From the NCBI GenBank assembly GCA_934725575.1, contig CAKVCK010000001.1, positions 248,001 to 312,000 of the forward strand: DNA of 64,000 nt. The letters run 5' to 3'. Of the stretch, positions 33,303-41,744 are shown piece after piece. The notes under the pieces were generated by a model. That model was not told the origin of the DNA and searched no databases. It saw only the letters and a list, made by a program, of their open reading frames with translations. Position numbers and translations under genes: made by a program. The stretch comes from an uncultured Bacteroidales bacterium. GTDB taxonomy: Bacteria; Bacteroidota; Bacteroidia; Bacteroidales; UBA932. Position 1 is the first letter of the stretch. Each line of letters opens with the position of its first letter.

Positions 33303-34421
33303 ATGAATGAGGCGAGAGATATCGTGGGGATAAGTGTTCCATTCGCGGCCGGTGTCGCGACGGGGGCCGCTATGTATCCTCTTCTTTCCGGCAGGCTGCC
33401 GTATATAATAAGTTCCATTCTTCTTATTCTTATTTTTATAACGACCATATTGGCGCGCCTCGACAAGTTCAGCGGCCGATGGCTTGTCATTGCGGGAATA
33501 TTCCTAATCACGGGAATATTCAGTTCTTTAAGCCACTCCATCGCAAGCGGTATTCCTGAATATGAAAGCGGATTCATCAGCTCGGTGGCCGCGGATGCCG
33601 TAGGAACTCTGCGGAGCGTCATCGACAATATTCCTTACCCGTCAGAAAGCACCGCCCCGCTGGTGAAAGCCCTGCTGACCGGAGACAAGAGCGACCTGAC
33701 AAAAGAGATCACGGGAATATTCAGGGACAGCGGAGCCTCGCATATCCTCGCCCTCTCAGGTCTGCATCTGGGAGTACTTTACATCCTCCTTGCAAGGCTG
33801 ACCGCACCTTTAGGCAACAGCCCGTGGATCAGAAGGTTGAGATATTCATTGATCATCGTGGCCGCACTTTTCTACTCCATTATGACCGGTGCCACGCCTT
33901 CGATCATCCGGGCATTCCTGTTCATCACCATCAACGAGACAGCAAAGCTGCTTGGACGGAAAAGGGAGCCGGTAAGGGTCCTGCTCGCCGCGCTGACCAT
34001 CCAGCTCGCCTTCAAGCCGGATGTCATCTCCTCAGTGGCGTTCCAGCTGTCCTATATGGCGATGGCGGGAATATTCCTGATCTTTCCTACCCTTGATAGG
34101 ATCTATCCAATGCCGAGCTGTTCTAAATTTTCAAGATTCAATCCTTTCCGCAAGATTTGGAGCGCCGCGACGCTCTCGATCTCCTGCCAGATTTTCACGG
34201 GGCCGCTGGCGTGGTACTATTTCCACTCGTTTCCCAAGTACTTCATTCTGACCAACCTGATCGCACTTCCACTGACAAGCGCGATTATGGTACTTTCCGT
34301 AGCCACAATCGCGCTGTCATTCTTTGGAATATGTCCGGAGCCGCTTGTGATTCTCAACGATCACGCGATGCAGGCCCTGGTTTTCTGCCTGAAAATCATT
34401 TCCGGGCTGGATAATCCTTAA
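33303..34421 (+). CDS. ComEC/Rec2-type competence domain protein, short form
   Basis: 372 residues from ATG 33303. Eight or more membrane segments. The competence domain is clear: VKALLTGDKSDLTKEITGIF, RDSGASHILALSGLHLGVLY, IMTGATPSIIRAFLFI, VISSVAFQLSYMAMAGIFLI and ISCQIFTGPLAWYYFHSFPK. In transformable bacteria ComEC forms the inner-membrane DNA channel. This protein is much shorter than most: most of the N-terminal DUF4131 (OB-fold) part is absent and there is no metallo-beta-lactamase domain at the C-terminus. It ends 1 bp from the convergent fucP gene. Whether it still transports DNA is open. Confidence 0.85.
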   Translation: MNEARDIVGISVPFAAGVATGAAMYPLLSGRLPYIISSILLILIFITTILARLDKFSGRWLVIAGIFLITGIFSSLSHSIASGIPEYESGFISSVAADAVGTLRSVIDNIPYPSESTAPLVKALLTGDKSDLTKEITGIFRDSGASHILALSGLHLGVLYILLARLTAPLGNSPWIRRLRYSLIIVAALFYSIMTGATPSIIRAFLFITINETAKLLGRKREPVRVLLAALTIQLAFKPDVISSVAFQLSYMAMAGIFLIFPTLDRIYPMPSCSKFSRFNPFRKIWSAATLSISCQIFTGPLAWYYFHSFPKYFILTNLIALPLTSAIMVLSVATIALSFFGICPEPLVILNDHAMQALVFCLKIISGLDNP

Positions 34422-34422
34422 C

Positions 34423-35745
34423 CTATTCTTTAACGTCTGCCAGATGAATCTTAGTCGTCCTAATTCCATAGAAGCAGACGACAATGAAGCAGATGAACGG
34501 CAGGATGAACGAGGCGTTCACAGCCGGCAGGAAGCCGATCGTGCCCTTGTCGATGATCCAAGCCTGGAGCGGAGGAAGCACAGAGCCTCCCAGAATGGCC
34601 ATAATGAGGCCGGCGGCACCGAACTTGGCGTCATCCCCGAGCCCTCCGAGGGCGATTCCATAGATTGTCGGGAACATCAACGACATAAACCCGCTGACGG
34701 CCACGAGGCAGTAAAGCCCAAGCCTATTCTGCAGGAATATCACGCCGGCCGTGGCGATCATTCCTCCTATAGCGAAGATTGTCAAGAGTTTGGACGGTTT
34801 CAGATATTTCATCAGCCAAGTGCACAGGAAGCGGCAGGTCACGAACAGGATCATCGCAGCGATGTTGTACTTCTGCGACAGAACCTCGGCAGCCTGCTCG
34901 TCCATTCCCTCAGCCATAAACACTCTTGTGCCATACTGGATGATGAATGTCCAGCACATAATCTGCACTCCGACATAGAAGAACTGGGCGATCACTCCCT
35001 CCCAGTACTGAGGTCTGTGAAGCAGTCGGTTCAGAACCGGACCGATATTCATTTCGTGATCCTTGTCGGCGTTTTTAGGCATCTTCGCGACAAGTATCAG
35101 TACGAACATCACGATGATCACAAGGCCGACAACCCAGTAAGGTCCGGTAAGCACATCGAGATCAGCCTGTTTCATCGCCTCGAAGCTCGCATCGTCCAAC
35201 AACGCCCTATCAGCCGTGCTGGCCGGATGCATCCTCGCCTGGATGAAGTTCATCGCCACGTACATTCCCATCAGCGAGCCGATCGGATTGAAGCACTGCG
35301 CGAAATTCAGACGGCGGGTCGAAGTCTCCTCGGTGCCCATACTCAAAATGTACGGATTGCAGCTGGTCTCAAGGAAAGACAGACCGCAGGTCATTATGAA
35401 ATAGGCGATCAGAAAAAAGCCATAGACCCCGACGGATTTCGCCGGAAGGAAGAGCAAGGCTCCGAGAGCATAGAGTCCAAGCCCGACCAGAACGCCGGCC
35501 TTGTAGGAGAACTTGCGGATGAACATCGCCGCCGGAAGCGCCATACAGAAATAACCTCCGTAGAACGCCACCTGAACCAACGAGCCTTGCGTCACGCTCA
35601 TTCTGAATATCTTGGAGAACGCCTTGACCATCGGATTGGTGATGTCGTTGGCGAATCCCCAAAGGGCGAAACAGGTCGTTATGAGAATAAAAGGCAGGAC
35701 GTAGCTGACTCCGCCTGCCTTTAAGATTGAATCCTTCTCCTTCAT
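34423..35745 (-). CDS. fucP: L-fucose:H+ symporter permease
   Basis: 440 residues from ATG 35745 (a TTG six bases upstream is less likely). Twelve transmembrane segments of the MFS. FucP traits: LITTCFALWGFANDITNPMV, SLVQVAFYGGYFCMALPAA, LGLYALGALLFLPA, LSFLETSCNPYILSMG and RRLNFAQCFNPIGSLMGMYV, including the acidic and Asn residues known to matter in E. coli FucP. It imports L-fucose with protons. It lies 9 bp after fucI on the same strand. The GH29 fucosidase at 16-17 kb could supply its substrate. Confidence 0.93.
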   Translation of the reverse strand: MKEKDSILKAGGVSYVLPFILITTCFALWGFANDITNPMVKAFSKIFRMSVTQGSLVQVAFYGGYFCMALPAAMFIRKFSYKAGVLVGLGLYALGALLFLPAKSVGVYGFFLIAYFIMTCGLSFLETSCNPYILSMGTEETSTRRLNFAQCFNPIGSLMGMYVAMNFIQARMHPASTADRALLDDASFEAMKQADLDVLTGPYWVVGLVIIVMFVLILVAKMPKNADKDHEMNIGPVLNRLLHRPQYWEGVIAQFFYVGVQIMCWTFIIQYGTRVFMAEGMDEQAAEVLSQKYNIAAMILFVTCRFLCTWLMKYLKPSKLLTIFAIGGMIATAGVIFLQNRLGLYCLVAVSGFMSLMFPTIYGIALGGLGDDAKFGAAGLIMAILGGSVLPPLQAWIIDKGTIGFLPAVNASFILPFICFIVVCFYGIRTTKIHLADVKE

Positions 35746-35754
35746 ATTCAAGGA

Positions 35755-37527
35755 TTACTTGTAGATCGGACCGAAGTTCGCGCAGGCACGGAAGTCCGCA
35801 CCCTCCTTGTCCATTCCGAACGCGTTCCAAGCCGCAGGACGGAATATCTTGGCATCATCCACGTTGTGCATGCAGACAGGGATGCGGAGCATAGAGGCCA
35901 ATGTGATGAGATCGGCTCCGATGTGGCCGTAGGAGATCGCACCGTGATTGGCCCCCCAGTTGTTCATCACGCTGTAAACGTCCTTGAAGGCATCCTTCTT
36001 AGGGTCGAGACGCGGGGTGAACCAGGTTGTTGGCCAGGTAGGGTCGGTACGCTTGTCGAGAACGGCGTGGATCTCAGGGTCGATGTCCACAACCCATCCC
36101 TCGGCGATCTGAAGCACAGGACCGAGACCGTCAACGATGTTGATTCTGGCCATTGTGGCGGGGAAATCTCCCCTTGACACGAAATGGATGCTGAATCCGC
36201 CGCCACGGAAGTAGTCCCTGTCGGCCGGCATCCACTGCGAGTGCTCAAGGCAACGCTTCTCGTCCTCCTCGGTCATCTCCCAGAACGGCTTCATAACCGG
36301 ATTGCCTTCAGCGTCAGAGCTCTGTCCGCAGCCGTCCATAGTCGTAGCCCCGGAGTTGATGAGGTGGATGATTCCAGGGGCGGCCTTGCCGGTGAGTTCC
36401 TTGCCGGTCACCCTCTTGACAGCCTCAGGGCTCCAGTACGTCCTCACGTCGGAGAAGATCTGAGGACGGTTGGTCAGCAGGTGCGCCATCAGCATAGCCG
36501 TACCATTGAGCGAGTCGTTCTCCGTCGCGAGAATCGAAGGCTCCCTGCGTCCGTTCCAGTCGAAGTTGGTGTTCAGAAGGGTCTCGGTGAAGTCCCCGTT
36601 CGGCATCCAGTCCGTCCACTGACGCTGTCCCTGGAAACCTCCGGCGATGGCGTTGTGACCGAGAGCCTCCTCCTTGAATCCCATCTCGCGGAGCTTAGGA
36701 TTGCCGTGCATAAGATCCATCACGATGATGGTCATCTTCACCACGAACTCCCAGTCCTTGTCCTTCTGCTCACGGGTCTTCTGCTTACCCTCAGGGTTCT
36801 TGTCCCAGCCCTCGTTAGGCATACAGTATTTCTTGACCCATGCCATAGCCTTCTCGAACTCCTCAGGATCGTATATTCCAAGATCCATACGCCTCAGGAT
36901 CTCGACCTCATCGACGCTTTCGTTCCTCATTCCCAGATATTTCTGGAAGAAGTTGGTGTCCACGATGGAGCCGGCGATGCCCATTGTCACGCTTCCGATC
37001 GAAAGGTAGGACTCCCCTCTCATCTCAGCCACCGCGACAGCGCCACGGGCGAAACGGAGAATCTTCTCGGCCACATCCTCCGGGATAGAGTTGTCCTCAA
37101 GATCCTGGACATCGTGGCCGTAGATTCCGAAAGCAGGAAGGCCCTTCTGGGCGTGCGCGGCAAGTACTGCCGCAAGATAAACCGCTCCCGGACGCTCCGT
37201 GCCGTTGAATCCCCAGACAGCCTTCGGCCAGTAAGGATTCATATCCATAGTCTCGGAGCCGTAGCACCAGCAGGATGTCACGGTGATCGTTCCGCCGACT
37301 CCCTCACGCTCGAATTTCTCGGCGCAGGCTGCGCTCTCAGCCACACGGCCGATCGTACCGTCAGCGATGACACACTCCACCGGAGTGCCGTCTGTATATC
37401 TCAGATTAGAGGAAATGAGGGCAGCGACATTGGCCGCAAGGGTCATTGTCTTTTCCTCAAGACTTTCACGTACACCGCCTTGACGGCCATCTATGGTCGG
37501 ACGGATTCCTATTTTAGGATGCTTCAT
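35755..37527 (-). CDS. fucI: L-fucose isomerase
   Basis: 590 residues; E. coli FucI has 591. Blocks seen: MKHPKIGIRPTIDGRQGGVR at the start, TVTSCWCYGSETMDMNPYWP, VWGFNGTERPGAVYLAA, SIGSVTMGIAGSIVD, GFQGQRQWTDWMPNGDFTE, and a C-terminal HGAISYGHIGADLITLASML with His and metal ligands. It converts L-fucose to L-fuculose in the cytoplasm using Mn2+. First gene of the fucI-fucP pair; a palindrome lies 34-55 bp upstream of its start. The kinase and aldolase (fucK, fucA) are not in the window. Confidence 0.97.
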   Translation of the reverse strand: MKHPKIGIRPTIDGRQGGVRESLEEKTMTLAANVAALISSNLRYTDGTPVECVIADGTIGRVAESAACAEKFEREGVGGTITVTSCWCYGSETMDMNPYWPKAVWGFNGTERPGAVYLAAVLAAHAQKGLPAFGIYGHDVQDLEDNSIPEDVAEKILRFARGAVAVAEMRGESYLSIGSVTMGIAGSIVDTNFFQKYLGMRNESVDEVEILRRMDLGIYDPEEFEKAMAWVKKYCMPNEGWDKNPEGKQKTREQKDKDWEFVVKMTIIVMDLMHGNPKLREMGFKEEALGHNAIAGGFQGQRQWTDWMPNGDFTETLLNTNFDWNGRREPSILATENDSLNGTAMLMAHLLTNRPQIFSDVRTYWSPEAVKRVTGKELTGKAAPGIIHLINSGATTMDGCGQSSDAEGNPVMKPFWEMTEEDEKRCLEHSQWMPADRDYFRGGGFSIHFVSRGDFPATMARINIVDGLGPVLQIAEGWVVDIDPEIHAVLDKRTDPTWPTTWFTPRLDPKKDAFKDVYSVMNNWGANHGAISYGHIGADLITLASMLRIPVCMHNVDDAKIFRPAAWNAFGMDKEGADFRACANFGPIYK

Positions 37528-37560
37528 AATATTGGTGTTTTAATGTTTATGTCGTTAAAG

Positions 37561-37582
37561 GCGCATCCGCAATCGAATGCGC
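37561..37582. promoter_or_regulatory. Hyphenated palindrome upstream of fucI, candidate operator
   Basis: On the minus strand GCGCATTCG, ATTG, CGGATGCGC: 9-bp arms with one mismatch. It lies just after a near-consensus -7 box (TACATTTA) on the strand of fucI, where a repressor would act. It could also end transcription of the glycosyltransferase gene, but no T run follows. Confidence 0.4.
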
Positions 37583-37601
37583 AAGCGTAAATGTACGAAT
37601 A

Positions 37602-38276
37602 TTATCTGAAAATCGAATGCATAACCCGAATAAACTCTCGGTTGCACGCTTTCATCAGTGACAGAAACCTCACGGACGCGGCCTTATCCGGATTCTTCCA
37701 GGCCGGAGGTTCCGGAGTCCTGTCGGTTCGGGCAAGAATCCCTGGAGCAAGGACCCTCGCCACACCCGCCTTGGCCACCTTCGCACCATAGCCATAGTCA
37801 AAAAGGCTTGGATGGAATATGTCAGACGGGTTCTCAAGATGCCTGACCACATATTCAGGGACCAATGTGAACGCCATATCATATAAATGGCAAGGAATCG
37901 GAATGACCCCATCCGGCTCAAGCAACCTTCCGTGACGGGACCTTCCGCCGTACAGCAGGTTGCCGGACAGGTCCGCGACGGTTCCCGTGATCACAGTCTT
38001 GTGACGAAGGAACATCGAGTTCTCAAAAAGCGAGGACAGCACTCCCTCTGCGGGCAAAAGGTCGGAATCCATCCAAAGGTAGAAGTCAAATCCCTGAGCC
38101 GCAGCCTCTTCCCAGACCTTCTGGAACCCCGCCGCACCTCTGTCATTTATGAATATGGAGAATGAATATTCCCCTGTGGCCGCCATCGCGTCTGTCTGCT
38201 TCTGACATTCCTCAAGACAACTGACAGAGCCATCGCTTCCTGCCTGGACAGTTATGAGCAAGGCGACCTTGTACAT
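37602..38276 (-). CDS. Putative glycosyltransferase-like protein with DxD motif
   Basis: 224 residues from ATG 38276; an upstream start at 38378 would overlap lepA by about 100 bp. The N-terminal beta strand (MYKVALLITVQAGSDG), SIFINDRGAAGF and FYLWMDSDLLPAEGVLSSLF (DSD at about residues 69-71) resemble GT-A family 2 enzymes, where the DxD binds the nucleotide-sugar metal. The C-terminal half (HPSLFDYGYGAKVAKAGVAR) fits an acceptor side. The sequence is short and the match weak; it begins 4 bp after lepA. Sugar and acceptor are unknown. Confidence 0.62.
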   Translation of the reverse strand: MYKVALLITVQAGSDGSVSCLEECQKQTDAMAATGEYSFSIFINDRGAAGFQKVWEEAAAQGFDFYLWMDSDLLPAEGVLSSLFENSMFLRHKTVITGTVADLSGNLLYGGRSRHGRLLEPDGVIPIPCHLYDMAFTLVPEYVVRHLENPSDIFHPSLFDYGYGAKVAKAGVARVLAPGILARTDRTPEPPAWKNPDKAASVRFLSLMKACNREFIRVMHSIFR

Positions 38277-38280
38277 TCTT

Positions 38281-40071
38281 CTATGAATCGAGTTTAAGCA
38301 CAGCCATAAAGGCGCTCTGAGGTACCTGAACCGTGCCGATCTGACGCATCCTCTTCTTGCCTTCCTTCTGTTTCTCAAGAAGTTTCCTCTTACGGGTCAC
38401 GTCACCGCCGTAGCATTTCGCGGTCACATCCTTGCGGACCTGACGCACGGTCTCACGGGCGATGATCTTCGCCCCGATGGCGGCCTGGACAGCGATGTCG
38501 AACTGCTGGCGAGGAATCAACTCTTTGAGTTTCAGACAGATCTTACGTCCGAACTCATAAGCGTGATCCTCGTGGATAAGGGTCGAAAGCGCATCCGCAG
38601 GGTCCCCGTTCAGAAGGATGTCCAACTTGACCAGCCTTGCGGTGCGGAAATCCGTGACGTGATAGTCAAACGACGCATAACCCTTTGACACAGACTTCAA
38701 TTTATCATAGAAATCGAACACAATCTCTGAAAGCGGCATATCGTAAGTAAGCTCGACCCTGTCTGAAGTGATGTAGTGTTCTCCGATCAGCGTTCCCCTC
38801 TTGTCCATACACAGCTTCATAATCGCCCCGTAGAAATCCGTCTTTGAGATGATCTGGGCCCTGATGAAAGGCTCCTCGATGTGATCAATCAGTGTCGGGG
38901 CCGGAAGGCCGGACGGATTGTGCACGTCAAGCACCTCTCCCTGAGTTGTATATACCTTATAGGAAACGTTAGGGACAGTCGTGATGACATCCATATTGAA
39001 TTCCCTGAACAGGCGCTCCTGCACGATCTCAAGGTGAAGGAGTCCGAGGAATCCGCAGCGGAAACCGAATCCGAGGGCAAGCGACGACTCCGGCTCATAG
39101 ACAAAGGAAGCGTCGTTGAGCTGGAACTTCTCCAGTGTCGCCCTCAGTTCCTCAAACTTGTCAGCCTGAACAGGATACATTCCGGCGAACACCATCGGCT
39201 TGACCTCCTCGAATCCTGCGATGGCAGCGGCGCAAGGCCTCGCCGAATGGGTTATGGTGTCACCCACCTTGACCTCAACCGCCCTCTTGATTCCGGAAAT
39301 GATGTAGCCTACGTCTCCGGTCGAGACCTTGCCAGTAGGCTGGAGCTTCATCTTGAGCACACCGACCTCCTCGGCGTCGTATTCCTGCCCGGTCGCCACA
39401 AACTTGACCTTGTCGCCGGTGGAGATCGATCCGTTCAGCACCTTGAAATAAGCGATGATGCCACGGAACGGATTGAACACCGAGTCAAAGATCAACGCCT
39501 GCAGCGGAGCGTCCGGATCTCCATTCGGAGCCGGAATCTTCTCCACAATCGCGTCCAGAAGCGGAGGAATCCCCTCTCCCGTCCTCGCGGAGACTTTGAA
39601 TATGTCGTCGTGGTCACAGCCCAGAAGATCGACTATCTGGTCGGCCACGATCTCCGGCTGGGCGGAATCCATATCGATCTTGTTCATCACCGGAATGATC
39701 TCAAGCCCGTGGTCCACAGCCAGATAGAGGTTGGAGATCGTCTGTGCCTGGATTCCCTGTGACGCATCGACAACCAGCAACGCCCCCTCGCAGGAAGCGA
39801 TCGAGCGGGAGACCTCGTAGGAGAAATCCACGTGCCCCGGAGTGTCGATCAGGTTAAGGACATATTTCTCACCTTTATAAATATACTCCATCTGGATGGC
39901 GTGGCTCTTGATGGTGATTCCTTTCTCCCTCTCCAAGTCCATATCATCCAGTACCTGCGCCTCCATATCCCTGGAGGACAGCGTCTTGGTCAACTCGATC
40001 AGTCTGTCGGCAAGAGTGCTCTTTCCGTGGTCGATGTGGGCGATTATGCAGAAATTTCGTATGTGCTTCAT
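38281..40071 (-). CDS. lepA: Elongation factor 4 (LepA)
   Basis: 596 residues from ATG 40071, the normal length; the longer in-frame version has no support. G motifs: AHIDHGKSTLADRL, DTPGHVDFSYEV, NKID, SARTGEG; then the LepA-specific parts GFRCGFLGLLHLEIVQERLF and the C-terminal AKCYGGDVTRKRKLLEKQKE, GKKRMRQIGTVQVPQSAFMA. It is a ribosome-associated GTPase acting in initiation or back-translocation. A -7 box TATTTTTG at 40123-40130 (minus) overlaps the promoter of the divergent sigma-factor gene. Confidence 0.97.
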   Translation of the reverse strand: MKHIRNFCIIAHIDHGKSTLADRLIELTKTLSSRDMEAQVLDDMDLEREKGITIKSHAIQMEYIYKGEKYVLNLIDTPGHVDFSYEVSRSIASCEGALLVVDASQGIQAQTISNLYLAVDHGLEIIPVMNKIDMDSAQPEIVADQIVDLLGCDHDDIFKVSARTGEGIPPLLDAIVEKIPAPNGDPDAPLQALIFDSVFNPFRGIIAYFKVLNGSISTGDKVKFVATGQEYDAEEVGVLKMKLQPTGKVSTGDVGYIISGIKRAVEVKVGDTITHSARPCAAAIAGFEEVKPMVFAGMYPVQADKFEELRATLEKFQLNDASFVYEPESSLALGFGFRCGFLGLLHLEIVQERLFREFNMDVITTVPNVSYKVYTTQGEVLDVHNPSGLPAPTLIDHIEEPFIRAQIISKTDFYGAIMKLCMDKRGTLIGEHYITSDRVELTYDMPLSEIVFDFYDKLKSVSKGYASFDYHVTDFRTARLVKLDILLNGDPADALSTLIHEDHAYEFGRKICLKLKELIPRQQFDIAVQAAIGAKIIARETVRQVRKDVTAKCYGGDVTRKRKLLEKQKEGKKRMRQIGTVQVPQSAFMAVLKLDS

Positions 40072-40119
40072 ATAGCTTCCGTTCTGTTGCGGGCCGTTTC
40101 CGGCAAAATATTCATAGAA

Positions 40120-40150
40120 TTGCAAAAATAAGCAATTTGTCGTACATTTG
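40120..40150 (+). promoter_or_regulatory. Consensus promoter of the ECF sigma operon, overlapping the lepA promoter
   Basis: TTG (40120-40122), 20-bp spacer, TACATTTG (40143-40150). On the opposite strand TATTTTTG (40123-40130) serves lepA, so the two promoters overlap and may compete. Confidence 0.75.
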
Positions 40151-40175
40151 AAAGATTCAACGAAATCAGGCAAGG

Positions 40176-40712
40176 ATGACTGACGAGGAGATTATCGGAT
40201 TGTACCGGAACGGACAGGGCGAGAAGGCGTTCAAGGAGATTGTCGCGGCTTACAGCGAGCGGCTCTACTGGCACGTCCGGCACTTTGTCGGCTCGCACGA
40301 TGACACCAATGATCTCGTCCAGGAGATCTTCATAAAGATCTGGTCGGCCCTGCCATCGTTCAGGGGGGATTCCAGATTGTTCACGTGGATCTACCGCATC
40401 GCCACTAACGAGACCCTGAACTGGCTGAACAAGCAGAAAGTCCGGGCTCTCCTTAAGTTTGAGAGCCTTGACAAGGGAATGGACAGGATAGACGAGGACC
40501 CATACTTCAACGGCGACGAGGCCCAGAGGAATCTGCTGAAGGCCATCTCTAAGCTCCCGAGAAAACAAAGGACGGTCTTCTCGATGCGCTATTTCGATGA
40601 TCTGTCCTACGAGGACATCTCCGAGATCCTTGGCACATCCGTCGGTGCACTGAAGGCCTCATACCATTTCGCCGCGGAGAAAATCAGATCAGAACTGGAA
40701 GCCTTGGAGTAA
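40176..40712 (+). CDS. ECF-type RNA polymerase sigma factor
   Basis: 178 residues. Region 2 (about 10-80): LVQEIFIKIWSALPSFRGDS and LFTWIYRIATNETLNWLNKQ; region 4 (about 125-175): LPRKQRTVFSMRYFDDLSYE and DISEILGTSVGALKASYHFA. It lacks regions 1 and 3, as usual for the ECF group. The two genes behind it code for a small membrane protein and an exported Spy/CpxP-like protein, which suggests an envelope-stress circuit. Its promoter is a housekeeping type; the target promoter of this sigma factor was not found in the window. Confidence 0.93.
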   Translation: MTDEEIIGLYRNGQGEKAFKEIVAAYSERLYWHVRHFVGSHDDTNDLVQEIFIKIWSALPSFRGDSRLFTWIYRIATNETLNWLNKQKVRALLKFESLDKGMDRIDEDPYFNGDEAQRNLLKAISKLPRKQRTVFSMRYFDDLSYEDISEILGTSVGALKASYHFAAEKIRSELEALE

Positions 40713-40798
40713 AGAAATTTCCTGTCGGTTACATTTTTTGAGAAATTTCAAACTTTTTCTTAAACCTTCAGTATTGTTTGCTGTCAAAGTAGTCGGAT

Positions 40799-41206
40799 AT
40801 GAAAAAGGAAAAGGACATATTCGGGGAAGTTGCCTTCGATGTTCCTGAGGGATATTTCAAAGACCTTCAGGCACGTCTGGACGCCATTCCGTCACATAAT
40901 GCGCCAAGTCTCGGCTTTGCGCGGCGGTTTCAGCCGTACCTTGCCCTGGCAGCCTGTTTCATCGGAATCCTGATTGTCGGCAATGTTGTCCTTCGCGGCA
41001 CGGCCGGTGAGACCGGAAGCTCTGATCTTTATTACAATGAGATCGTCTATGCGGATCTGATCCCGGTCACGCAGCCGGACGAGATTTTCCAGACAGCCCC
41101 GGCGGAACAGGACTCCCTCACGGACGAAGATGTCATCGACTGGCTCATAGCCTCGGGCACATCAACCGAAATGATTGAATACACAGGACTTATAGCTCAA
41201 AAATAG
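40799..41206 (+). CDS. Small membrane protein, probable anti-sigma partner
   Basis: 135 residues. The cytoplasmic part (1-42, FGEVAFDVPEGYFKDLQARL) is followed by one transmembrane segment (about 48-66, PYLALAACFIGILIVGNVVL) and a periplasmic, acidic tail (about 70-135). Topology N-in, C-out fits an anti-sigma factor; there is no zinc-binding HxxxCxxC motif. It lies 86 bp after the sigma gene and 7 bp before the Spy-like gene. The function is inferred from position and topology only. Confidence 0.65.
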   Translation: MKKEKDIFGEVAFDVPEGYFKDLQARLDAIPSHNAPSLGFARRFQPYLALAACFIGILIVGNVVLRGTAGETGSSDLYYNEIVYADLIPVTQPDEIFQTAPAEQDSLTDEDVIDWLIASGTSTEMIEYTGLIAQK

Positions 41207-41213
41207 ATTTGGT

Positions 41214-41681
41214 ATGAAAAAGATGATCATAATGCTTGCGGTTCTGATGATGACAGTTCCTTTCAACGGAATCGATGCGCAGGACAAAGGGAGGAAAGAC
41301 TGGCAGGACAGATGCAAAGCCGAAAGAATCGCCTACCTCACTGACGCGATGGAGCTGACAAGCGCCGAGGCGGAAAAATTCTGGCCGGTCTATAACAGAT
41401 GCGAGAGCGAGAAGAGAAATTCGTTCAAAGCCGTGATGGAAGCGTACAAAAAGCTTGACGAAGCGCTCCGTTCCGGCAAGGATGACGAAGAAATTCAAAT
41501 TTTATTGGATAAATATCTTGCCGCGCAAGACAATGGCAAGAATATTGATAGGAAATATGTTGCGGAGTATCGTAAGATTCTCCCTGGCAAAAAGGTGGCG
41601 AAGTTGTACATAGCGGATGAAGAGTTCCGCAGACAACAGATCCACAGATTACGTAAGAACAACAATGAGAACAGTAAATAG
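41214..41681 (+). CDS. Exported Spy/CpxP-like protein
   Basis: 155 residues with a signal peptide (residues 1-22, ending NGIDAQ). The mature part is helical and highly charged: RIAYLTDAMELTSAEAEKFW (compare LTxxQ/E..i of Spy/CpxP), PVYNRCESEKRNSFKAVMEA, KLDEALRSGKDDEEIQILLD. Such proteins act as periplasmic chaperones or stress sensors, and are often encoded behind ECF sigma genes in Bacteroidota. It completes the cassette; signal unknown. Confidence 0.72.
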   Translation: MKKMIIMLAVLMMTVPFNGIDAQDKGRKDWQDRCKAERIAYLTDAMELTSAEAEKFWPVYNRCESEKRNSFKAVMEAYKKLDEALRSGKDDEEIQILLDKYLAAQDNGKNIDRKYVAEYRKILPGKKVAKLYIADEEFRRQQIHRLRKNNNENSK

Positions 41682-41686
41682 TAAAT

Positions 41687-41744
41687 AACAGATTATTTTG
41701 GTCAATTGGTTAATGGTTAGTTTGGTTACAGATAATAATCTGTT
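41687..41744. terminator. Inverted repeat between the Spy-like gene and convergent trmN6
   Basis: AACAGATTATT (41687-41697) and AATAATCTGTT (41734-41744) are perfect 11-bp inverted arms 36 bp apart. The right arm lies inside the 3' end of trmN6. Possible two-way terminator, though the loop is long. Confidence 0.35.

Noticed and set aside
34444..35724. A 426-codon plus-strand frame opposite fucP
   Set aside because: Antisense to the FucP coding sequence, with very hydrophilic, His- and Arg-rich text as expected from the complement of membrane segments.
36184..37590. A 468-codon open frame on the plus strand opposite fucI
   Set aside because: It is the complement of a strongly conserved isomerase gene; it has no homology I recognise and no promoter or export signal.
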